A DNA stretch of 32,437 bases from JBGSYN01 sp041750975. GTDB taxonomy: Bacteria; Pseudomonadota; Alphaproteobacteria; Geminicoccales; Geminicoccaceae. The notes beneath the pieces are model-generated. The model had not been told where the DNA came from, searched no databases, and saw nothing but the letters and a program-made list of their open reading frames with translations. A program made the position numbers and the translations under genes. Of this stretch, positions 14,911-22,533 are shown piece by piece (position 1 is the stretch's first letter; each line of letters opens with the position of its first letter). The DNA lies in contig JBGSYN010000012.1 of the NCBI GenBank assembly GCA_041750975.1, forward strand, positions 1-32,437, given 5' to 3'.

Positions 14911-16094
14911 CACCTTGGTTGCAGGTTGTGGGGATCGGCGCCGATGGGCTGGCCGGTCTGAATGAGCAAAGCCGCCACCTCATCGCCGCCGCCGACGTGC
15001 TGATCGGAAGCCCGCGTCATCTCGATCTCGTTCGGAACCCCAATGCCCTGGCGATAACGTGGCTGAGCCCCATTGCCGGCACATTTGGGCTGATCAGGAA
15101 CCATGAGGGTAGGAAGTGCGTCGTTCTCGCTTCCGGTGACCCGCTTTGGTACGGCATCGGCACGCTGCTTCTGGAGACATTCGGAGCCGACGCCGTCCGG
15201 ATTCATCCGACCGTCTCGTCGATGCAGCTTGCCTGTGTGCGTCTCGGCTGGAGCATGGAGCAAACTTTGGTCGTGAGCCTGCACGGAAGGCCAATCGAGT
15301 CGGTTTGCCGCCATTTGCAGGATCATCGCAACATCCTCGTACTGTCAGGACCTGAAAGCCAGGCGGCTCAGCTCGCCTATTCTCTCAATGCAATCGGCTA
15401 TACGAGGCCAACAATACGAATCCTCGAAAGGCTCGGCGCCGAGGACGAAAAGGTGGTGGAGTTTACCGGACAGTCTCACGATCCCCTGGCAATCCTCGCG
15501 GTTGAGACCGGGCGACGGGAGAGCGGTGCTTTAAGGTCATGGCTCGGCCTGCCGGACGATGCCTACGAGCATGACGGCAAGATCACCAAAGCGGAACTCC
15601 GTGCCGCCGCCATTGCGAAACTCGCTCAGGCTCCCGGCGGCAAATTGTGGGATATCGGAGCCGGCTCAGGGGCGGTCGGCATCGAGTGGCTTCTGGCAGG
15701 TGCCGGATCATCGGCTGTGGCCGTTGAGCGCAATGCCGCAAGAGCCGCCACGATCGCGCGGAATGCCCGCAAGCATGGGGTTCAAGAGCTGTCCATCGTC
15801 GAAGGTGCGGCACTCGCCGTCCTGGATCGGCTCCCCGATGCCGATGCCATTTTCATTGGCGGGGGGCTGAGCGACCCTCGGCTTCTGGCGGCATGTGTCG
15901 ATCGGCTTGAACATGCCGGTTGCCTAGTGGCCCATGCCGTAACGCTTGAGAGTGAGAAAACCCTGCTCGACGCTTATGCGCGGCTTGGCGGCGAACTGAC
16001 CCGCATCTCGATCGACCGGGCCTCGCCGGTGGGGGCTTTGCATGGATGGCGGCCCTCGATGCCGGTCATGCAATACGCGCTGACAAAAACATGA
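14907..16094 (+). CDS. cobL: Precorrin-6Y C5,C15-methyltransferase / decarboxylase (CbiE-CbiT fusion)
   Basis: This bifunctional S-adenosylmethionine enzyme methylates C5 and C15 and decarboxylates the C12 acetate. The 395-residue length is the usual CobL size. The CbiE-type tetrapyrrole methylase domain (about residues 1-190) has VVGIGADGLAGL, VLIGSPRHLDLV and LASGDPLWYGIG. The CbiT-type Rossmann methyltransferase (about 215-395) has motif I DIGAGSGAVGIEW starting at Asp249 and AIFIGGGLSDPRLL. Start is GTG in a GTGA overlap with cobH. The stop overlaps the cobI ATG. In the anaerobic route these domains are usually two proteins, but fused forms occur widely. Confidence 0.95.
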   Translation: MTPWLQVVGIGADGLAGLNEQSRHLIAAADVLIGSPRHLDLVRNPNALAITWLSPIAGTFGLIRNHEGRKCVVLASGDPLWYGIGTLLLETFGADAVRIHPTVSSMQLACVRLGWSMEQTLVVSLHGRPIESVCRHLQDHRNILVLSGPESQAAQLAYSLNAIGYTRPTIRILERLGAEDEKVVEFTGQSHDPLAILAVETGRRESGALRSWLGLPDDAYEHDGKITKAELRAAAIAKLAQAPGGKLWDIGAGSGAVGIEWLLAGAGSSAVAVERNAARAATIARNARKHGVQELSIVEGAALAVLDRLPDADAIFIGGGLSDPRLLAACVDRLEHAGCLVAHAVTLESEKTLLDAYARLGGELTRISIDRASPVGALHGWRPSMPVMQYALTKT

Positions 16095-16777
16095 CCCGAG
16101 GGATGCTGATCGGCATTGGCGTCGGCCCGGGCGATCCGGAACTCCTCACATTAAAGGCGATCAACGCTCTGCAGCGGATCGATCTGCTCGCCTACCTTTC
16201 GGCGTCGGGCAGCGACAGCATGGCCTATCGGATCGTTCGCAACCATCTCCCGAAAGCTCTGCCGGAACTCGGTCTCGAAGCGCCGATGCGCGAAGGACCG
16301 GACGTGCGCGCCGCATTCTATGAGGATTTCGCAGAACGGCTTCGAACCGAACTCGATCGTGGCCTGCGGGTGGGAGTGCTCTGCCTCGGCGATCCGATGT
16401 TCTATGGCAGCTTCATCTACTTGCTGGATCAGCTGCGCGGCACCTATCCGTTCGAAGTCATTCCGGGGATCACCTCGGTATGCGCTGCCGCGGCGCGGCT
16501 GGGCCGATCGTTGGGCCACGCCACGCAATCCATGGCGACCTTTCCCGCTGCGTTACCTGACGAACAGTTGCGCCGAATGCTTCAGGCGCACGAGCATTGC
16601 GCCATATTGAAGGTTGGCCGTCATTTCCAGCGGCTGCGAGCCGTGCTGAGTGAATTGGATCGACTTGAGAAAAGCGTTCTTTTGGGCGACATCGGCTGGC
16701 CCGATGAAACGATCCGAAATGCGGCCGAAGTCATTGACGATCCACGCTATTTTTCGATTCTTCTGACTTCACATTAA
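16091..16777 (+). CDS. cobI: Precorrin-2 C20-methyltransferase
   Basis: A 228-residue SAM-dependent tetrapyrrole methylase that adds the C20 methyl to precorrin-2 or cobalt-precorrin-2. The N-terminal GIGVGPGDPELLTLKA and LCLGDPMFYGSFIYLL, then VIPGITSVCAAAARLG, are diagnostic of the CobI/CbiL branch. The ATG at 16091 lies in an ATGA overlap with the cobL stop and fits the family N-terminus; the frame is open for 15 more codons upstream but that part only reads through cobL. The stop shares a base with the next ATG (TAATG). CobI and CbiL differ mainly in preference for metal-free or cobalt substrate, which cannot be read here. Confidence 0.94.
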   Translation: MTRGMLIGIGVGPGDPELLTLKAINALQRIDLLAYLSASGSDSMAYRIVRNHLPKALPELGLEAPMREGPDVRAAFYEDFAERLRTELDRGLRVGVLCLGDPMFYGSFIYLLDQLRGTYPFEVIPGITSVCAAAARLGRSLGHATQSMATFPAALPDEQLRRMLQAHEHCAILKVGRHFQRLRAVLSELDRLEKSVLLGDIGWPDETIRNAAEVIDDPRYFSILLTSH

Positions 16778-18531
16778 TGCGGGTGCTGGTTCTTATTCTT
16801 GGCGAACGGGCGAGGCCATTGGCCGAACGTATTGCCGCCGCCACTGATAGTAACGTCACTCTTGCAGCGCCCGGCGAGGTCCGACGGGAGATCCAAGCGG
16901 CTTTTCGCCAAGGCAGGCCGATCATCGGTGTTTGCGCCTCGGCTATACTCATTCGATCGTTGAGCCCGCTCCTCGCCGACAAACATGAAGAACCTCCGGT
17001 CATCGCAATATCGGAGAATGGCCGATCGATCGTGCCTCTGCTCGGCGGTCATCGCGGCGCCAACCGTATCGCGCGCGACCTTGCGGAGTTGGTCGGCGGT
17101 CACGCTGCGATCACGACGGCGAGCGATCTCTCGTTGGGTCTGGCTCTGGATGAGCCGCCCAGAGGCTGGCGTATGGCTACCAATCCGGATTTTCGCCGGT
17201 TCGTGTCGGCGCGCCTGAACGGCGAGCCTTGCCGCCTCATCGGCGACGCCCCCTGGCTTCGGGCGGGCGGTATCGAGTTTGTCGAGGAGGCTCATGACGA
17301 GATCATCATAACATACGAGGCGCTACAGCCATCGGCGCATCGTTTGGTCTATCATCAGCCCCGCCTGGCGCTCGGCATCGGCTGCGAGCGCAACGCCCCT
17401 GCTGAGAATATCCGAACTCTCGTGCATTCAATACTGGATGGGCATGGTCTTTCGTCGCTTGCCATTGCCGGCGTTTTCTCCATCGACATCAAGGCCGCGG
17501 AGCCGGCGATTCACGACTTGGCAGCGGAACTCCGTGTTCCGGCCCGTTTCTTCACCAATGTCGAGCTCGAAGCCGAAAAAGAGCGTCTGCAAACGCCATC
17601 GGATCTGGTTTTTACTGAAACCGGCTGTCATGGCGTTGCCGAGGGTGCGGCTCTTCGTGCCGCGGGCCCCGAGGCGCAACTTTTGGTCGCAAAACGTATC
17701 GGCCAGCGCTGCACCTGCGCCATTGCACTGGCAGCGGAGCCAATCGATACAATGGCTGCGGGTAGACCACGAGGACAGCTCGCGGTTCTCGGAATCGGTC
17801 CCGGGTCCGCCGGCTGGCGTACCGCCGAGATCATCCGCGAAATCAGGCATGCCGAGGACATCGTCGGCTACGGGCTATACCTGGATCTCATCCGGGATCT
17901 GACGGACGCGCAGAATCTTCACCCATTTCCGCTCGGCGATGAAGCCGAGCGATGCAGGCTAGCCCTCGATCTTGCCGCCGACGGACGGCGGGTGGCACTC
18001 GTCAGCTCCGGCGATGCCGGCGTTTACGGCATGGCGTCCCTGGTCATGGAGCTTCTGGCCGATAACGCCGACGGGGCATGGCAGCGCGTCGATCTGAGGG
18101 TATGCCCGGGCGTTTCGGCCATGCAGGCGGCAGCGGCACGTGCCGGCGCACCCTTGGGCCATGATTTCTGCGCGATTTCCCTGTCGGACCTGATGACCCC
18201 CTGGCCCGCCATCGAAGCGCGCCTCCGAGCTGCCGCCCGCGCGGATTTTGTCATCGCGCTCTACAATCCTGTTTCGACACGGCGCCGCGATGGCTTCTTG
18301 CGGGCACTGGAAGTTCTGCGCGAGGCGCGGCCTCCGGGCACGCCGGTGGTCATCGCCCGCAATCTTGGCCGTGAGGGTGAGCGGATCAGCACGCTCACAA
18401 TGGCCCGGCTCGATATCGATAATGTCGATATGCTCTCGCTGGTCATTATCGGCAGTCGCGAAACGCGGTCGATCCCGCGGCTCCATGGACCGGACTGGAT
18501 CTTCACACCGCGCGGCTATGCGTCCTCATGA
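16777..18531 (+). CDS. cobJ: CbiG-CobJ fusion: cobalt-precorrin-5A hydrolase / precorrin-3B C17-methyltransferase
   Basis: A 584-residue fusion. Residues 1 to about 120 fit the CbiG N-terminal domain (VCASAILIRSLSPLL, VPLLGGHRGANRIARDLAE). About 195-325 fit the CbiG C-terminal/CobE domain (LALGIGCERNAPAENI, TETGCHGVAEGAAL). From about residue 333 a complete CobJ/CbiH methylase follows (LAVLGIGPGSAGW, VGYGLYLDLI, SSGDAGVYGMASL, VCPGVSAMQAAAARAGAPLGHD). CobJ/CbiH methylates C17 with ring contraction; CbiG opens the resulting lactone and releases acetaldehyde in the cobalt-first route. The linker shows no stop or frameshift. It overlaps cobI by one base and cobM by four. Confidence 0.93.
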   Translation: MRVLVLILGERARPLAERIAAATDSNVTLAAPGEVRREIQAAFRQGRPIIGVCASAILIRSLSPLLADKHEEPPVIAISENGRSIVPLLGGHRGANRIARDLAELVGGHAAITTASDLSLGLALDEPPRGWRMATNPDFRRFVSARLNGEPCRLIGDAPWLRAGGIEFVEEAHDEIIITYEALQPSAHRLVYHQPRLALGIGCERNAPAENIRTLVHSILDGHGLSSLAIAGVFSIDIKAAEPAIHDLAAELRVPARFFTNVELEAEKERLQTPSDLVFTETGCHGVAEGAALRAAGPEAQLLVAKRIGQRCTCAIALAAEPIDTMAAGRPRGQLAVLGIGPGSAGWRTAEIIREIRHAEDIVGYGLYLDLIRDLTDAQNLHPFPLGDEAERCRLALDLAADGRRVALVSSGDAGVYGMASLVMELLADNADGAWQRVDLRVCPGVSAMQAAAARAGAPLGHDFCAISLSDLMTPWPAIEARLRAAARADFVIALYNPVSTRRRDGFLRALEVLREARPPGTPVVIARNLGREGERISTLTMARLDIDNVDMLSLVIIGSRETRSIPRLHGPDWIFTPRGYASS

Positions 18532-19352
18532 CTGTGCATTTCATCGGTGCCGGGCCAGGAGCTGCCGACCTCATCACCGTGCGCGGTCAGAACTTAGTGC
18601 GCAGTTGCCCGGTGATTCTTTATGCGGGCTCCCTGGTGCCTAGAGCCGTACTCGATGAGGCCCGTTCGGATGCAATTATCGTCGACACCGCACCTCTCAC
18701 ACTCGATGCGATTATCGAGCTCTTTGCCGACGCCAATGCGAACGGCCATGATGTCGCCCGCCTACATTCGGGAGACGTGTCGCTATACGGGGCGGTTGCC
18801 GAGCAGATCCGCCGCTTGAGCGCTCTTCGGATTCCCTACACCATCACACCCGGCGTGCCCGCCTATGCAGCGGCGGCGGCAGCGCTCGAACGCGAGCTGA
18901 CCCTGCCCGGTATCAGCCAGTCGGTCGTGCTGACGCGCACGGCGGTTCGAGCCTCCTCGATGCCGGCGGGCGAAGATCTGAAGGCGTTCGCCGCAACTGG
19001 GGCGACACTCGCCATTCATCTGGGGATCACCAACCTTGCGAAGATCGTCCGGGATCTGACCCCGATCCTCGGGGCCGACATGCCGGTGGCGGTGGTTTAT
19101 CGAGCCTCCTGGCCCGATGAACTCGTGCTCAAAGGCACGCTCTCGAATATCCGTGGCAAGGTCAAAGCCGCGGGCATCACCCGCACCGCGCTCATCTTGG
19201 TCGGTCGTGTGCTCAATCCGGATGGTTTTGCCGATAGCCGTCTCTACGATCCGAGCCATCATCACGTATTGCGGCCAAGGAAGTCCCCAAGCCAAGAAAC
19301 CGCCGCATCGACCGATGTGACGACAGGCGAAACCGAGACCGGGGGCCTTTGA
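18528..19352 (+). CDS. cobM: Precorrin-4 C11-methyltransferase
   Basis: A 274-residue SAM-dependent methylase of the CobM/CbiF family, adding the C11 methyl. Family segments are VHFIGAGPGAADLITVRG, VILYAGSLVP, RLHSGDVSLYGAVAEQIRRL and TITPGVPAYAAAAAALEREL, then AILVGRVL-like ALILVGRVLNPD and SRLYDPSHHHVLR. The last 25 or so residues, rich in Ser/Thr/Glu, lie beyond the normal family end and are encoded over the antisense strand of the cobK 3' end. The ATG overlaps the preceding stop (ATGA). It is the last gene of the six-gene coupled unit. Confidence 0.95.
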   Translation: MTVHFIGAGPGAADLITVRGQNLVRSCPVILYAGSLVPRAVLDEARSDAIIVDTAPLTLDAIIELFADANANGHDVARLHSGDVSLYGAVAEQIRRLSALRIPYTITPGVPAYAAAAAALERELTLPGISQSVVLTRTAVRASSMPAGEDLKAFAATGATLAIHLGITNLAKIVRDLTPILGADMPVAVVYRASWPDELVLKGTLSNIRGKVKAAGITRTALILVGRVLNPDGFADSRLYDPSHHHVLRPRKSPSQETAASTDVTTGETETGGL

Positions 19353-20017
19353 AGCAACAACACCGGCAGGCGCAATCGCCGCGCCGCCTCGATCTTGGTA
19401 TAGCCCGATTCCCCGCCGCTGTTCTTGGTGACGAGCGCATCGGTCCGGCTGGTTGTCAGGAGTGCGATTTCATCCGCCATCGAGAATGGCGGCCGGGCCT
19501 GAACCCAGCGCACATTCGGGGGCAAGGGCGGTGTCGGTGCTCCGATCATCCGCAGCACATAGCGTTGCTTTGAGTTGTGCGGCAGGTCCAAAAAGGTGCG
19601 AGGTCCGGTCGTTATGAGAATTTGATTGCCGATACCGGGTAATGCCGCAAGGTCCTCCAGCCACCGGTCGCCTTTGACAGAGAACCAGGGTGGCCGCTCC
19701 AGTCGAAGATACCCACAACTGACAATTTTCGTGGCCATTGCAGCATTCGCGGTGACGCGCGAGGCAAAGGGATGCGTCGCGTCGATAACGAGATCGATTC
19801 GATTCGCCTGAAGGTACCGCTCAAGACCGGCGTTTCCGCCAAAGCCGCCGGTCACGTCGGCATCGATAGCTGGATCCTCCGTCATTCCGGCGAGTGACGT
19901 TGTAAGGTGGAGCCGCCGGTCGACATGGAGCAGTGCCTGCAGTTGTCGCGCCTCGGTCGTGCCGGCGAGCAGTAGGACCCGGCATTGCCTACCAGCCACG
20001 CGCGTGGCCGACGACAT
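19262..20017 (-). CDS. cobK: Precorrin-6A reductase (CobK/CbiJ)
   Basis: Reduces the macrocycle of precorrin-6A (or the cobalt form) with NADPH. About 251 residues from the chosen start. Diagnostic parts are VLLLAGTTEARQL at the N-terminus, VTGGFGGNAGLERYL, LVIDATHPFASRVTANA, LRLERPPWF, ILITTGPRTFLDLP and ALVTKNSGGESGYTKIEAARRL. The start is uncertain: ATG at 20017 or GTG at 19999. Both lie inside the 3' end of cbiD, giving 29- or 11-nt overlaps, and neither has a strong ribosome site, so coupling to cbiD is likely. The 3' end overlaps cobM by 91 bp on the opposite strand. Confidence 0.92.
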   Translation of the reverse strand: MSSATRVAGRQCRVLLLAGTTEARQLQALLHVDRRLHLTTSLAGMTEDPAIDADVTGGFGGNAGLERYLQANRIDLVIDATHPFASRVTANAAMATKIVSCGYLRLERPPWFSVKGDRWLEDLAALPGIGNQILITTGPRTFLDLPHNSKQRYVLRMIGAPTPPLPPNVRWVQARPPFSMADEIALLTTSRTDALVTKNSGGESGYTKIEAARRLRLPVLLLQRPPVSVSPVVTSVDAAVSWLGDFLGRNT

Positions 20018-21080
20018 TCTGGCTGCGGTCGAGGACGAAGACCTCGACAGCGATGGCTTTTCCAAGAACGGTTTGGGCCCGATCGCGCGCGTCCGTAGCG
20101 ACAATCTCGCCGAGACCTATCCCCGTCGCGGTCGCGAGCTCAAGCACTTCGAGCGCGGTGTTGGCATTTCGAATGCGGTTCTGGAATTCCGAAGGGCCGC
20201 CGAGACGCCTGGCCAAGCCTTCCCGGTCGAGCGTCGAGCGGGCGGAATGCAAATCCAGGGCGCCCTGAGCAAGTTTCGTGAATTTGCCGATGCCTCCAGC
20301 GAGGGTGAGGCGCGGGACCGGATGGCGTCTCAGATATTTGAGCGTACCACCGACAAAATCTCCCATGTCGATAAGGGCTTCGTCAGGTAAATTCATGTGT
20401 TCGTTGAGAAATGCTTCACTGGTCGAGCCGGTCGCTGCAGCGATGTGCTCGCGTCCGGCCGCGCGCGCCACATCGATGCCACGGTGGATCGAGTGAATCC
20501 ATGAGGCGCAACTGAACGGAACGACGACACCGGTCGTGCCGAGGATCGAGAGGCCGCCGACGATGCCGAGCCTCGCATTGAGGGTTTTTTTGGCGATTTC
20601 CTGACCGCCCGGGATTGCGATCGTCACTTCGAACGCGCAGGGGACTTTTTTTCTGGCGGCGGCAGCCTGCAACACGGCTTCGATCATGTGTCGCGGCACA
20701 GGATTGATTGCCGGCTCGCCCGGCGCCAGGGCCAGACCGGGCTTGGTCACTGTGCCGATTCCTTCGCCCGCATGAAAGTGGACCCCCGGCCGGCTGCTGC
20801 GCTGAACCCTGACGCGGACCTTGCAGCCATGAGTGACGTCGGGATCGTCGCCCGCGTCCTTGATCACCGCAGCGACGGCACCGCCATTTTCGAGGCGGGT
20901 CTCAACCAGGGCGAAGGAGGCAGCACCGCCACGCGGCAGCGTGATCGTCACGACTTCCGGGAACTCATCACCCAATAGAGCGCCCACGGCTGCTTTTGTT
21001 GCGGCTGTTGCGCAGGCGCCCGTTGTCCAGCCGCGGCGAAGCTGGTCTTTGGTGTCGGGGCGTTTGTTCGCTTCAGCCAT
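19989..21080 (-). CDS. cbiD: Cobalt-precorrin-5B C1-methyltransferase
   Basis: Adds the C1 methyl in the early-cobalt pathway; it takes the place of CobF of the classical aerobic route. About 363 residues. The N-terminus LRRGWTTGACATAATKAAV is the family signature. GEGIGTVTKPGLALAPGEPAINPVPR, VTIAIPGGQEIAKKTLNARLGI, SILGTTGVVVPFS and LAGGIGKFTKLAQG follow. ATG at 21080 is preferred because conserved sequence begins just after it; the frame is open about 34 codons further up, into the divergent spacer. It is followed, with overlap, by cobK. Together with cbiG and cbiX it completes the set of genes that mark cobalt-first synthesis. Confidence 0.94.
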   Translation of the reverse strand: MAEANKRPDTKDQLRRGWTTGACATAATKAAVGALLGDEFPEVVTITLPRGGAASFALVETRLENGGAVAAVIKDAGDDPDVTHGCKVRVRVQRSSRPGVHFHAGEGIGTVTKPGLALAPGEPAINPVPRHMIEAVLQAAAARKKVPCAFEVTIAIPGGQEIAKKTLNARLGIVGGLSILGTTGVVVPFSCASWIHSIHRGIDVARAAGREHIAAATGSTSEAFLNEHMNLPDEALIDMGDFVGGTLKYLRRHPVPRLTLAGGIGKFTKLAQGALDLHSARSTLDREGLARRLGGPSEFQNRIRNANTALEVLELATATGIGLGEIVATDARDRAQTVLGKAIAVEVFVLDRSQNVVGHARGW

Positions 21081-21188
21081 CGCGCATCGATCTATCCGGT
21101 CTCCGCACCGCATCTCCAAACTGTTGCGGAAACGAAGGCGTGCGCCGATGGATAAAGCCATGACTTCCTGGAGACACGTCAAAAACGA

Positions 21189-22499
21189 ATGAGCGCTCCC
21201 ACCATTCTCATCGCGGCACCCGCTTCGGGCAGCGGCAAGACCCTATTATCGCTCGGATTGATCGCGGCTTTTCGCAAGCAGGGCCTCAGGGTCGGCTGTT
21301 TCAAGGTCGGACCGGACTATATCGACCCGCGCTTTCTCGAAGCGGCGAGCGGGCGGACCTGCCTCAATGTCGACAGTTGGGCGATGCGCTTCTCAACCCT
21401 GGCCTCCAGCATCGAGGCGGCCGGGCGCGATACGGATATCGTCATCGGCGAAGGTGTGATGGGTTTGTTCGATGGCGCTCCCGACGGCAGCGGCTCGACG
21501 GCGGACATCGCCGCGCTGTTCGGGCTTCCGGTAATTCTCCTGGTCGATGTTCAGCGCATGGGGGCCTCCGCCGCCGCCCTGATCGAGGGTTTCCGGCGGC
21601 ACCGCGACGATGTTGCCGTTGATGGGATCGTGCTTGGGCAGGTCGCCAGCGAGACGCACGAGAAAGTGCTGCTTCAAGCCTGCGACGAGACATTCTCGAC
21701 GCCGGTTCTGGGGAGCCTGCCGCGGAACAACGACCTGGCGCTGCCCTCGAGGCATCTGGGGTTGGTTCAGGCGCTGGAACATCCGGCGCTCTCTGCGGTG
21801 ATCGAAACGGCTGCATCCATGGTATCCGAACGGCTCGATCTCGACCGGCTGCGCCGCCTCGCCAGAAGGCCGAGTGTTGCCGCACTGCCCTCCCCAGGCT
21901 GTCCGCTGCCGCCTTTGGGCCGGCGGATCGCTTTCGCACGGGATGCAGCCTTCAGCTTCGCCTATCCCATGGTGATCGATGGTTGGCGGGCCACCGGCTG
22001 CGAGGTGCGGCCATTCTCGCCGCTTGCCGACGAGGCTCCGGCGGAGGATGTCGATGCGGTTTATCTACCCGGCGGATATCCCGAACTCCATGCCGGGCCG
22101 TTGTCGGCCAACACGCGGTTTTTGGAGGGTCTGCGCCGCGTGGCCTCGAAAGGCGGCGTTATCTATGGTGAGTGCGGCGGCTACATGGTGCTCGGAAGAG
22201 CCCTGATCGATCACGCAGGCGTCGACCATGCTATGGCGGGACTGCTTCCGGTCACGACCAGTTTCACCGAACCCAAGCTGCATCTGGGCTATCGAAAAGT
22301 CAGGGCTCTGTCTGGAACGGCTCTAGGGGAAACCGATGCACATTTTGCCGGCCACGAATTTCATTATGCGAAGGAAATCGACAATACTGCGGAGCCACTT
22401 TTCGATTGCGGTGATGCCCATGGCAGGGATATCGGCACCCTGGGTGCACGTTCCGGCACGGTATTCGGTTCCTTTATCCATCTAATCGACCGCGCCTAG
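21189..22499 (+). CDS. cobB: Cobyrinic acid a,c-diamide synthase / hydrogenobyrinate amidase (CobB/CbiA)
   Basis: Amidates the a and c carboxylates of the corrin ring with glutamine and ATP. The 436-residue length is typical. ATPase P-loop APASGSGKT is at residues 10-18, then GCFKVGPDYIDPRF, ASGRTCLNVDSWAM and VIGEGVMGLFDGAPDGSGST. The class I glutaminase half carries DAVYLPGGYPELHA and the catalytic Cys329 in GECGGYMVLG, with GHEFHYAKE and SFIHLI at the end. ATG at 21189 has GGAG only at about 15 nt. A 108-nt spacer separates it from divergent cbiD and must carry both promoters. The next gene begins 34 nt downstream on the same strand. Confidence 0.95.
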   Translation: MSAPTILIAAPASGSGKTLLSLGLIAAFRKQGLRVGCFKVGPDYIDPRFLEAASGRTCLNVDSWAMRFSTLASSIEAAGRDTDIVIGEGVMGLFDGAPDGSGSTADIAALFGLPVILLVDVQRMGASAAALIEGFRRHRDDVAVDGIVLGQVASETHEKVLLQACDETFSTPVLGSLPRNNDLALPSRHLGLVQALEHPALSAVIETAASMVSERLDLDRLRRLARRPSVAALPSPGCPLPPLGRRIAFARDAAFSFAYPMVIDGWRATGCEVRPFSPLADEAPAEDVDAVYLPGGYPELHAGPLSANTRFLEGLRRVASKGGVIYGECGGYMVLGRALIDHAGVDHAMAGLLPVTTSFTEPKLHLGYRKVRALSGTALGETDAHFAGHEFHYAKEIDNTAEPLFDCGDAHGRDIGTLGARSGTVFGSFIHLIDRA

Positions 22500-22519
22500 T
22501 CCGCGGTTCGCGATTTCCA

Positions 22520-22528
22520 GGGAGGTGA
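22520..22528 (+). promoter_or_regulatory. Strong Shine-Dalgarno site of the TRAP binding-protein gene
   Basis: GGGAGGTGA contains an eight-base perfect match (GGAGGTGA) to the usual complement of the 16S rRNA 3' end. It ends five bases before the ATG at 22534. It decides the start, because the alternative GTG at 22525 lies inside it. It is the strongest ribosome site I noticed in the window, which suggests high translation of this one gene. Confidence 0.75.
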
Positions 22529-22533
22529 ACGAT

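Noticed and set aside
16840..16846. Second GCCACTG match near the start of the cbiG-cobJ gene
   Set aside because: It is inside coding sequence after the start codon, with no riboswitch core upstream.
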